A DNA stretch of 64,000 nucleotides from Mycobacterium sp. NBC_00419 (GTDB lineage: Bacteria; Actinomycetota; Actinomycetes; Mycobacteriales; Mycobacteriaceae), in NCBI RefSeq assembly GCF_036023875.1, contig NZ_CP107931.1, positions 1,798,001 to 1,862,000 of the forward strand, given 5' to 3'. How positions within the stretch are numbered: the stretch's first letter is position 1; each line of letters begins with the position of its first letter. The position numbers and the translations under genes are program-made. Positions 8,183 to 15,122 of the stretch are shown here, piece after piece. The notes beneath the pieces are model-generated. The model had not been told where the DNA came from and ran no database searches. It saw only the letters and a program-made list of their open reading frames with translations.

Positions 8183-8779
8183 TCAGCTGTCGCGGTGACG
8201 GCGGTAATGACGGGCCACCCGCGTGCGGTTGGCGCAGATGTTCTGGGTGCAGAACTTCCGGCGCGCGTCGGAGGCGACGAACAGCATGCTGCAGGCGGGA
8301 TTCTGGCACCTGCGCAGGCGCCCGAGGCCGGGCCCGGTCAGCAGGTCGATGAGGCTGTCGGCGACCACCGCCAGTGCGATGTCATAGGGCCCGTCGGCGG
8401 GAGACCGCCACGTCGTGGCGGCGGTCCACCCCGCAGCGGAGTGCTCGAGACGCCGGACCGCGGTCGCCTGGGCCCTGGTGTTGTTGACCACCGCGACGGC
8501 GGCCAGGTCCGGGGTTGCGCCGGTCAGCTGGGCGTCGAGGATGTTCCGGACGGCGTGGCGCAACTCGACGGTGGGCCCACGTGGCGGTGCCGTGGCCCCC
8601 TCCGGCAGGCGGTCGGCCTGCAGGTCCCACCACCGCCGGCATGCGGTTTCATCAGGCAGAAGGTCGACCGGCGGGTCTTGCACGGTGATGAGTGTGTCCG
8701 CGAGATCCACGGCCAGCGGCTCCCCGGCGACGAAGAAGCCAGCCGCCTGGGCGTCGGCGAGCCGTGACTCGGTATCCAT
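8183..8779 (-). CDS. CGNR zinc-finger (ABATE domain) transcriptional regulator
   Basis: 198 residues. The N-terminal ABATE region carries the family's LADTLITV and W-x-x-x-R pattern. The C-terminal zinc finger is RCQNPACSMLFVASD followed by KFCTQNICANR (four Cys, ending in a CANR variant of CGNR). Members are ligand-responsive DNA-binding regulators. It diverges from the TIGR03086/PPOX operon at 8884, and the shared 104-base gap carries four TAACG-type boxes, pointing to regulation of that operon and itself. ATG start. Confidence 0.85.
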   Translation of the reverse strand: MDTESRLADAQAAGFFVAGEPLAVDLADTLITVQDPPVDLLPDETACRRWWDLQADRLPEGATAPPRGPTVELRHAVRNILDAQLTGATPDLAAVAVVNNTRAQATAVRRLEHSAAGWTAATTWRSPADGPYDIALAVVADSLIDLLTGPGLGRLRRCQNPACSMLFVASDARRKFCTQNICANRTRVARHYRRHRDS

Positions 8780-8782
8780 CAG

Positions 8783-8863
8783 ACTAACGATAGCAGTGAC
8801 TTGACAACGTTAGAAGGTTCTGCGCATGCTTACTAACGGCAAGATCGATCAACTACCGTTAGT
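8783..8863. promoter_or_regulatory. Repeated TAACG boxes between divergent genes
   Basis: Four related boxes: ACTAACG (8783-8789), CGTTAG (8808-8813), ACTAACGG (8832-8839) and CCGTTAGT (8856-8863). The last two are a perfect inverted pair. Adjacent boxes lie about 24-25 bases apart, so the array could seat two dimers of the CGNR regulator. TTGACA at 8801-8806 may be a -35 element for the rightward operon. Confidence 0.6.
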
Positions 8864-8883
8864 ACGTCAGAAAAGGATCCCCG

Positions 8884-9453
8884 ATGAACTCGCTCGACCT
8901 CCTGCACAGCGCCGACCGGCGACTCCTGGCCCTGACCGCCGCGCTCGCTGCGCCGGATCTCGACCTGCCCAGCCCCTGCACGGGCTGGAACGTGCGCTCG
9001 CTGCTGAGCCACACCGTCGCCTCGATCGACGCCTTCGCCCACGGCATCGACGGACAGGGCGGGCCGACCGAGGAAGAGCTCTTCAGCGGCGCGGACATTC
9101 TCGGTGCCGCACCGCTTGCGGTGGCCGAGCATTCGGTGCAGCGTTCACACCATGCGTGGGCGACTGTGACCGACTGGCAGTCCCCGATCTCGACGGTCCT
9201 CGGTGTGATGGCCGCCGAGCAGGCCGTCGGCATCATCACCTACTCCACGCTGATCCACAGTTGGGATCTCGCTGTCGCCCTCGACCAGACCGTGGAGTTC
9301 GACGCCGCCGAGGCCGAGTTGGCCGAAGCCGTCGGCGCTCAACTCGTCCCGGCCCTGCGGCCGCAGAACCTCTTCGGTCCGGCGATTGCGACGGAGACTG
9401 CAGCCACGCCAACACAGCGCGTCATCGCGTTCGCCGGCAGGCACCCGCTGTGA
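8884..9453 (+). CDS. TIGR03086 family protein (mycothiol-dependent maleylpyruvate isomerase N-terminal fold)
   Basis: 189 residues. The DinB-like four-helix fold is recognised from LPSPCTGWNVRSLLSHTV (residues 28-45) with the family P-C-x-x-W and metal-ligand His, and a second His region TYSTLIHSWDLAVAL. Family members bind a divalent metal and some use mycothiol. The actual reaction is unknown. GGATCCCCG precedes the ATG. Its stop overlaps the next gene's start by four bases (GTGA), so the two are translationally coupled and probably work together under the divergent CGNR regulator. Confidence 0.82.
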   Translation: MNSLDLLHSADRRLLALTAALAAPDLDLPSPCTGWNVRSLLSHTVASIDAFAHGIDGQGGPTEEELFSGADILGAAPLAVAEHSVQRSHHAWATVTDWQSPISTVLGVMAAEQAVGIITYSTLIHSWDLAVALDQTVEFDAAEAELAEAVGAQLVPALRPQNLFGPAIATETAATPTQRVIAFAGRHPL

Positions 9454-10325
9454 CGAGCAACGGAAACGGGGACGCCGCTGTGGGATTCCACAGCGGCGAA
9501 CTCGCCGTACAGACCCAGGCGGGAGTTAGTGCGCAAGCCGAGCGGCTGGCCCCCATGCTCGCCCGCGGTCATCTCCGCGGCAGCAGCACCGCCCTGCTGG
9601 CCAGTGCCCGGCTGGCCGTCCTGACCGCCCGCGACGCGGAAGGCCGACTGTGGACGTCGCCGGTGTTCGGTGATCCGGGCTTCCTCGCGGCCGTCAACCC
9701 GACGACCCTGCATGTCGATGCCCGCATTCCCGACGCCGACCCGCTGCACGACATGCCGGCGGGGCAGCCCGCCGGCGCGATCGTCATCGACTTCGCCACC
9801 CGGCGTCGCTGGCGCATCAACGGGGTGGTGAGCCCGAGTCCGTCGGGGCTCACGATCGAGGTCGACCAGTCCTACGGCAATTGCCCGAAGTACATCCACA
9901 CCTCGAATACTCCCGATGGTGCGGCCGGTGCAGATCGCGAGCCGGTGTTCACCGGGGAGGCCCTGCGCGAAGAGGACCGCCGGCTGATCCAGCGCGCCGA
10001 CACGTTCTTCTTGGGTACGACGCATCCGGTGTCGGGAGCCGACGCGTCACACCGTGGTGGCCCAGCCGGTTTCGTGATCGCCGCCCATGACCGGCTGTGG
10101 TTCCCCGACTATCCCGGCAACAACCTGTTCAACAGCCTGGGCAACATCGCCATCGATCCGAGCGCAGCCCTGCTGTTCATCGACTTCGACACGGGGACAA
10201 CGCTTCAGCTCTCCGGGCGGGCCGCACTGACGTGGGATGACAGCGCCCCTGCCGACGGCGTGCACACCGGCCGCGGCGTGAGCTTCACGCCCGAGCGGGT
10301 GGTGGTGGCGAGACTGCCGCGATAG
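9450..10325 (+). CDS. Pyridoxamine 5'-phosphate oxidase-like flavin-binding protein
   Basis: 291 residues with two split-barrel PPOX-type halves. The first has RLAVLTARDAEGRLWTSPVFG, and the second has DTFFLGTTHPVSGADASHRGG followed by LLFIDFDTGTTLQLSGRAAL. These are FMN- or F420-linked oxidoreductase or binding folds, here in the long subfamily that often sits beside redox genes. GTG start overlapping the previous stop. The TAG stop adjoins the left copy of the direct repeat that borders the toxin island, so this gene marks the core-genome edge. Confidence 0.83.
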   Translation: MTSNGNGDAAVGFHSGELAVQTQAGVSAQAERLAPMLARGHLRGSSTALLASARLAVLTARDAEGRLWTSPVFGDPGFLAAVNPTTLHVDARIPDADPLHDMPAGQPAGAIVIDFATRRRWRINGVVSPSPSGLTIEVDQSYGNCPKYIHTSNTPDGAAGADREPVFTGEALREEDRRLIQRADTFFLGTTHPVSGADASHRGGPAGFVIAAHDRLWFPDYPGNNLFNSLGNIAIDPSAALLFIDFDTGTTLQLSGRAALTWDDSAPADGVHTGRGVSFTPERVVVARLPR

Positions 10326-10357
10326 CGGGCCTGCCGGTACAAACTGAGTGGAATTAG
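10325..10357. repeat. Left direct repeat flanking toxin island
   Basis: A 33-base segment beginning GCGGGCCTGCCGG matches 13100-13132 at 28 of 33 positions by eye. It starts at the last base of the PPOX gene. The right copy ends within the 3' end of tRNA-Ala. The pair brackets the toxin/immunity genes and may be remnants of an attachment site or of a duplication. Confidence 0.6.
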
Positions 10358-10471
10358 CAGGACAACTCTCGAACTCGGCACCGTTGACTGGACAGTCCAT
10401 CTGGCCAGAGCAGGACGTTGGATCGGGTCAGTCAACCGTATGCGACCACGTGGCGGTTACGCGACTGCGCA

Positions 10472-10918
10472 TCAGAGCTGTTCGCCGATGTCGGGAAGCA
10501 GCGCAATGTCTTCGGGCTGACCGTTGCGGAACATCGCGGCCGTTTCGCGTACATTGCGCTTGGCCCATTCGGGGTTGAGGCGACTGAGAACCTCGTACTC
10601 GAAATGGAACCGCTGTGCACGGTCTCCTATAGGGCGGGCCAATGTGTGGGTGACCACGCCCTGGCAGTACCAGTACAGAACATCGTCGAAGCCGCCTGCA
10701 CGATCGAATCCGAGCTGCCCGCGCTCATAGAAAGTGTAATGATACAAACCATCATCGGCGACGAAGATGTTCAACCCATCATTGGTCAACAATCCAACGG
10801 GCGGGGGGCTGACCCCCAATTGCACTGCAAGCCGACCCATCTCGGTTTGCAGCTCACTCGACCTAGCGTCCAAGGGGCGGCCCACAGTCGTCAAAGATAC
10901 CCCTACGCCACAATTCAT
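10472..10918 (-). CDS. Putative TNT-toxin immunity protein (Imm61-like)
   Basis: 148 residues, cytosolic, lying immediately downstream of the toxin gene and overlapping its 3' end by 56 bases. The central block DGLNIFVADDGLYHYTFYER followed by GFDDVLYWYCQGV and the late LNPEWAKRNVRETA resembles the Imm61 immunity family that neutralises TNT NAD glycohydrolases, the family of the IFT antitoxin of CpnT. I start at ATG 10918, which has AAGG upstream; a GTG at 10885 is the alternative. Overlap and order strongly suggest a cognate pair. The family name is from memory of the consensus and should be treated as probable. Confidence 0.7.
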   Translation of the reverse strand: MNCGVGVSLTTVGRPLDARSSELQTEMGRLAVQLGVSPPPVGLLTNDGLNIFVADDGLYHYTFYERGQLGFDRAGGFDDVLYWYCQGVVTHTLARPIGDRAQRFHFEYEVLSRLNPEWAKRNVRETAAMFRNGQPEDIALLPDIGEQL

Positions 10919-12545
10919 ATGCGCTGACCTTAACCCCGGGGGGACCGACGAGCATATATTGGGGGACCCCAGGGTTCGGCGTTTGCCCGAACCACGGTTG
11001 TATCGGCCCCTCGACAATCTGCCACCCTTCAGGAAGCGGCTTACCGGTGAGCATGTAACGGTTGTACTCCCCGCCAGCACTTTCCGGCATTATCGCCCGG
11101 CCGCCAAAAGGAGTGCCGTCCGGAGCGAAATAGCGCCCATCCATGGATCCGATTCTGTCGATGATCGTCCCCGCCGGTAGATGGGCGGGTTGCGGGACAT
11201 AGCCTGGCGGAAATCCGTTGTTGTCGGGGAAAACCCGAGCCCCCGCCCCGCCGAACTGATTGTCAAACTCTGTTGGGTGCATGCCTCCCAACGGATCCCA
11301 CCCACGCATGGCCGACAATGGGATGCCACCTTCGGTAACCAGCTCGGCCGGCAGGCCAGCACGCACCGCAGCGCCCTCCAACCCGAACGGGGCAGTCGCC
11401 GCGACGGAGGCGAAATCGAAGGTCTTCTCCCCCGCGTAGTAAGCCGCGCTGGGTGAATCCGCGGCGTGTTGGATCTCTCCGACGACCGCGCCCACCGGAT
11501 TGGTCACGGTGTCGGAAATCCCCGTGGCGATGTCTTTCCAAGACTCCAGCACACCCGGGGCCCCCGGGCCACCTTGCCCCAAGAGATTCTTGATGCCCTG
11601 CTCGGTATTACGCCACGCATCGCCAAAACCCTCACCGAACCCCGGCGCAGGCATACGAACCGGCTCCGGCGGGTGGTAATCCGGAAAATCCCACCCCATC
11701 GCCTGTGCGCGCGCCACCATGCCGTCCAATGCCGACTCGATCTGCTCCGCTGACATGCCCTCACTTGCCAAAGCCCTGCGCGCGGTAGCCTTGAAACCCT
11801 CGATCTCCTTGGCAGAGAACACCACTGGCTTCGCCACCCTGACAGGCGCCGGAACACCCGCTATCCGATCCAGCGTCTGGTTCACATCGGCGGGCTGACC
11901 ACCTGCATCAGGACGGCCCGCCCCGGTAAGCAAGTCCTGCACGCTTGGCGTGGGATCCGCCGCACGCCCCCCGTTCAACTGATCGTGATTCTCAGGCCAC
12001 GACGGACGATGCGTCGACGGCACACCGGGGCCGTCGATGCGCGTTAATGGCGGAATCGGCACCTTGCCGCCGGCCATGTTGATGGCGTTGGCCAGGGCCA
12101 TATCGATCAAGTTGGCTTCGGCGACGATCTTGTCCAACCGCGGCTGCAGTTGCGCCTGTTTGAGTTCGGCCTCCATCGGGTTGCGCACCTTGGGACCGGG
12201 CAGCACAGTGCCCGCAACAGGATCGATCTCCATACCCAGCGATTCGGCGTCGGCTCTCAGACTCGCCAGCTCCAACTTGATCCGCTCGATTTCGTCCGCT
12301 GCACTACCGGCCGCATTCGCGACCGCCAGCGCTTCATTGCCAGCGGCGTCCAGATCTCTTCGCGTCTGGCCGATTGCCTCCTTGGCAGCCTCGGCGGCCT
12401 GGCCGCCCCACGTCTCGAACGCCGGAAGCGTCGCCAACCCGTCGGCAGCTTCCATGGCCGCCTGGGCGCGGCTGGTGGCCGCATGGAACACCTCACGCAC
12501 ATCACCGGCATTCCAGCGCTCGATATCCAGAACGGTCAGGGTCAT
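10863..12545 (-). CDS. ESX-type polymorphic toxin with C-terminal TNT (NAD+ glycohydrolase) domain
   Basis: 560 residues. Residues 1-160 are helical and of the WXG100-like ESX effector type (FETWGGQAAEAAKEAIGQTR), a module found with various C-terminal toxins in mycobacteria. A Pro-rich linker follows. Residues about 435-548 fit the TNT domain of CpnT: LPAGTIIDRIGSMDGRYFAP, DGTPFGGRAIMP, GPIQPWFGQ and PQYMLVG. TNT hydrolyses NAD+. CpnT's catalytic His and Gln are known; here a matching Gln (PQY) is present, but the place where many members read Y-H-x-Y reads YNRY, so the His may be lost. ATG start six bases after the remnant of the upstream WXG100 partner. Confidence 0.85.
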   Translation of the reverse strand: MTLTVLDIERWNAGDVREVFHAATSRAQAAMEAADGLATLPAFETWGGQAAEAAKEAIGQTRRDLDAAGNEALAVANAAGSAADEIERIKLELASLRADAESLGMEIDPVAGTVLPGPKVRNPMEAELKQAQLQPRLDKIVAEANLIDMALANAINMAGGKVPIPPLTRIDGPGVPSTHRPSWPENHDQLNGGRAADPTPSVQDLLTGAGRPDAGGQPADVNQTLDRIAGVPAPVRVAKPVVFSAKEIEGFKATARRALASEGMSAEQIESALDGMVARAQAMGWDFPDYHPPEPVRMPAPGFGEGFGDAWRNTEQGIKNLLGQGGPGAPGVLESWKDIATGISDTVTNPVGAVVGEIQHAADSPSAAYYAGEKTFDFASVAATAPFGLEGAAVRAGLPAELVTEGGIPLSAMRGWDPLGGMHPTEFDNQFGGAGARVFPDNNGFPPGYVPQPAHLPAGTIIDRIGSMDGRYFAPDGTPFGGRAIMPESAGGEYNRYMLTGKPLPEGWQIVEGPIQPWFGQTPNPGVPQYMLVGPPGVKVSAYELWRRGIFDDCGPPLGR

Positions 12546-12551
12546 CGCGGC

Positions 12552-12883
12552 TCAGAGATCGGTCGGGCCAGCAATCGTGTTGGCGGCCTGCGCCGACTCC
12601 TGCAAGGCTTGGTTGTTTCGCTACTCCATCTCGGCGAACCCCTGAAGCACGGGCCTTGAAGCCCCAAGGCGCGGTCGTTCAAGCGGAACAGCGGCGCGGC
12701 AGTCGTGACCAACCACTGCTCGGACAGGCCAGCCAATGCCAGAGCGGACACCCCCTGCCAGCCGACCTGCGCAGCTGCCATGCCGCCATCGTCCGCAGCA
12801 TGCGTCGTCGCCAAGTCCTCACCATGACCAGCGGCCGCCGAATGCGACGCGGCCAGATCCTCGACATTGACCCGAAGCGACAT
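12552..12883 (-). pseudogene. WXG100/EspC-like ESX partner, frameshifted with in-frame amber
   Basis: The first 75 or so codons read cleanly: MSLRVNVEDLAASHSAAAG through GWQGVSALALAGLSEQWL and LFRLNDRA, a WXG100-type small secreted protein, with GGGGGA before the ATG. Around 12650-12690 the family-like sequence leaves this frame. It resumes in another frame as LQGFAEME-stop-RNNQALQESA and AANTIAGPTDL, ending at a TGA seven bases before the toxin ATG. So both a frameshift and a TAG codon interrupt it. In the uninterrupted frame the ORF instead reads 37 Arg/Pro-rich unnatural residues and stops overlapping the toxin start. Upstream helices of this kind normally pair with the ESX effector. Confidence 0.75.
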
Positions 12884-13081
12884 CCAGTCCCCCATAAGAC
12901 CTGCTGGTCCATGAATTCCAGCAAAGGGTAACAACGCGCCAACAACCCATCAATTCAGAACTGCGAAACATGCGCTTCGTAAGCACGAAAGACAAACTCC
13001 GAGCGCATAACAGCTCGGCGCACATCGCACTGGTGCCAGCCAGAAGCCACCGGCACGCAGTAAGAGCGATTCAGCCCCTTG

Positions 13082-13097
13082 CCGACATTCCTGTCGG
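13082..13097. terminator. Possible terminator hairpin downstream of tRNA-Ala
   Basis: CCGACA-TTCC-TGTCGG, a six-bp perfect stem about 27 bases beyond the tRNA 3' end in the direction of tRNA transcription. Short and without a U-tract, so only a candidate. Confidence 0.35.
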
Positions 13098-13099
13098 GG

Positions 13100-13132
13100 G
13101 CGGGCCTGCCGGCACAAACAGAGTGGAGCTAA
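13100..13132. repeat. Right direct repeat, overlapping the tRNA-Ala 3' end
   Basis: Partner of 10325-10357. The last nine bases lie inside the tRNA acceptor arm (TGGAGCTAA on the plus strand). A repeat that includes a tRNA 3' end is the classic footprint of site-specific integration, although no integrase is present. Confidence 0.6.
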
Positions 13133-13196
13133 GGGGAATCGAACCCCTGACCTTCTCGATGCGAACGAGACGCGCTACCAACTGCGCTATAGCCCC
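13124..13196 (-). tRNA. tRNA-Ala (anticodon CGC)
   Basis: 73 nucleotides forming a full cloverleaf: acceptor GGGGCTA with TAGCTCC, D-arm GCGC...GCGC, anticodon stem TCTCG/CGAGA around loop TTCGCAT (anticodon CGC, reading GCG), and T-arm AGGGG-TTCGATT-CCCCT. The discriminator is A; CCA is not encoded. Its 3' end coincides with the right repeat of the toxin island. Confidence 0.95.
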
Positions 13197-13247
13197 TTGG
13201 TCGGTAGCAGGTTACCAGTCCAAGGCACACCGGCCGAAACCGGCGGG

Positions 13248-14318
13248 CTACTGGCCGGCCGCACGCGGCAGGTCGTAATGCCGCGCGAACGGCACCTCGT
13301 CGAGGTGCTCGAAGATCGGGTCCTCGTCGTCGATGTCGAGCACGGCGGCACCCGGTCGGCGCAGCCGTGAGGGCACCACGTCGTAGTCGCGATCCTCGGT
13401 GTTCTCCACCCCGAGCCGCGAGCGCGCCATCCGCTGTTGACGACGGCGGCGCACCTGCTCCTCGATACGGGTCTGGCGGCGCAGGTAACCCAGGTACAGG
13501 ATCGTGACCACGGCAGTGCTGGCACATGCCCACCACAGGTCGCGGCTGACGGTGAACGCCAGCACGGCGGTGAGGATCATGGTGGCCGACATGGCCGTCA
13601 ACACCCGCCTGCGGAACCGGTACTTTCGTGCAGTTACCGCCGCAGCGGTGCTGGACTCCAGCCGCCGCGAGCGTCCCACCCTGGGCGTGGCCGCGGTCGC
13701 CGGCTCGTCCTCGGTTTCCAAACCCGAGGTGTCGTCGACATATTCGTAGTCGTCGGCGGTGCCGTCCTGCGGGTCGTCGTCGGTGACGGCGTCGAACTCC
13801 TGGGTGGCGTCCAGCTCGGCGACGGGCTCGGGAGCGGGTTCGGGCTGGGGCTTGGCGACTGGCTCTGCCGCCTCGTCGAACAGCGTCGGTTGTGCGGTCT
13901 GGGCGCGCACAGCGCCGCCGCCGACCGGCAGTGCGCCGGAATCCTCGTCGACCACGTCGACGTCGAGATAGTCCTGGTCGAGCCGCACCTCTTCGGCGAC
14001 CGCGGCGACAACGACCACGGCGCGGGTGCGCACCGGTTCGGCTAGGTCTTGGGCGGACTCGTCCGACTCGGACTCGTCGTAGTCGTCGAACTCGTCTTCG
14101 TCGCGCTGCCAATCGGGATCGTGGTGGTGACCGGCGGCCGGTCGGCCCTTGCGCCGTAACAGTCGGGACTTGTCGTCGCCGTTGAGGACTCTGGTGGCCA
14201 GCGCGACGTCGCTCGTGCGACGAACAGTGTCGCGCTTACTGATGAGCATCGGCACCAACACGAACAACCAGAGCACCACAAGTGAGATCCAGAGCAATGA
14301 CTGGGGGATGCTTGGCAT
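13248..14318 (-). CDS. glpR: Divisome membrane protein GlpR/SepX
   Basis: 356 residues. It begins with one transmembrane helix (SLLWISLVVLWLFVLVPML) directly followed by SKRDTVRRTSDVALATRVL, the conserved opening of the actinobacterial SepX/GlpR family. A long acidic, proline-rich, disordered middle follows. A pair of C-terminal membrane helices (VLTAMSATMILTAVLAF and ACASTAVVTILYLGYL) precedes a basic, then acidic tail. GlpR is the membrane receptor of the gephyrin-like protein Glp in corynebacteria, and SepX acts at Streptomyces division sites. The Glp/MoeA homologue is two genes upstream in the same direction, which supports the assignment. AAAGGAG lies nine bases before the ATG. Confidence 0.82.
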   Translation of the reverse strand: MPSIPQSLLWISLVVLWLFVLVPMLISKRDTVRRTSDVALATRVLNGDDKSRLLRRKGRPAAGHHHDPDWQRDEDEFDDYDESESDESAQDLAEPVRTRAVVVVAAVAEEVRLDQDYLDVDVVDEDSGALPVGGGAVRAQTAQPTLFDEAAEPVAKPQPEPAPEPVAELDATQEFDAVTDDDPQDGTADDYEYVDDTSGLETEDEPATAATPRVGRSRRLESSTAAAVTARKYRFRRRVLTAMSATMILTAVLAFTVSRDLWWACASTAVVTILYLGYLRRQTRIEEQVRRRRQQRMARSRLGVENTEDRDYDVVPSRLRRPGAAVLDIDDEDPIFEHLDEVPFARHYDLPRAAGQ

Positions 14319-14387
14319 GGTGGCCTGCTCCTTTCCCGTTCAGGCTAGGTCCGTGACCTACGCAACCCGAGACGGCGCGCCGCAGAC

Positions 14388-14405
14388 AATTACACACGTG
14401 TAATT
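14388..14405. promoter_or_regulatory. Inverted repeat upstream of glpR
   Basis: AATTACAC-AC-GTGTAATT, two perfect eight-base arms with a two-base centre, 70 bases before the glpR start. It is very AT-rich for this genome and symmetrical, so a dimeric regulator site is likely. A second imperfect palindrome, TGTCACATTAGTAACA, lies at 14435-14450. The regulators are not identified. Confidence 0.5.
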
Positions 14406-14463
14406 AGGCCATGACAAGCACCAACAGCCACAAATGTCACATTAGTAACAGGTGACGTGGGCG

Positions 14464-15117
14464 TCAGCTCCAGCGGGCGAGTCCTCGGTCGACCAGACGG
14501 GCCGCCACCGAGCCGTCCACCTCCTCGACCGTCATGGCCACCAGAAGGTGGTCACGCCACGCCCCGTCGACGTCGAGATAGCGCCTCAGAAGGCCCTCCT
14601 CGCGGAACCCAGCCTTGGCCAGCACCGCCCGGCTCGCCGCGTTCTCCGGCCGTACCGTGGCCTCCACCCGGTGCAGAGTCACCGGCCCGAAGCAGTGGTC
14701 CAGTCCCAGCGCGAGCGCGCCGGTAGCTATCCCCCGCCCGGTCACCGCACTGGACACCCAATAGCCGATCCAGGCCGACCGCAACGCCCCGTGCGTCACA
14801 TTCCCGATCGTCAGCTGACCACAGAGGTGCCCGTCGAGCTCGATCACATACGGCAGCATCCTGCCCTTGCGTGCCTCGCCCCGAAGACCCGAACATATCG
14901 GCGGCCATGACGAAACAGCATGGCGCACAGCCCAATCCACCTCAGCCGTCGGCTCCCAGGGCTCCAGCCTCGACTGGTCGGCCATCCGGATCCGGCTCCA
15001 TTGCGCGGCATCACGCATCCGCACCGGGCGCAGCCGGATCAGCCCGGCAGGCACCCGCAGCGGACCGACGGTCATCGGCCAGCCAGGATGCAGCGAGCTA
15101 CTACGCCAGAGGTTCAC
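14464..15117 (-). CDS. rimJ: RimJ-like GNAT N-acetyltransferase
   Basis: 217 residues, GNAT fold. The acetyl-CoA loop region is VSSAVTGRGIATGALALGLD, followed by HRVEATVRPENAASRAVLAK and GFREEGLLRRYLDVDGAWRDH, the pattern of ribosomal-protein-alanine N-acetyltransferases. It would acetylate a protein N-terminus in the cytosol; the target in mycobacteria is not established. GTG start five bases after the moeA stop, so it is co-transcribed with galU and moeA. The length and opening NLWRS match the M. tuberculosis homologue as I recall it. Confidence 0.88.
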   Translation of the reverse strand: MNLWRSSSLHPGWPMTVGPLRVPAGLIRLRPVRMRDAAQWSRIRMADQSRLEPWEPTAEVDWAVRHAVSSWPPICSGLRGEARKGRMLPYVIELDGHLCGQLTIGNVTHGALRSAWIGYWVSSAVTGRGIATGALALGLDHCFGPVTLHRVEATVRPENAASRAVLAKAGFREEGLLRRYLDVDGAWRDHLLVAMTVEEVDGSVAARLVDRGLARWS

Positions 15118-15122
15118 CGGGC

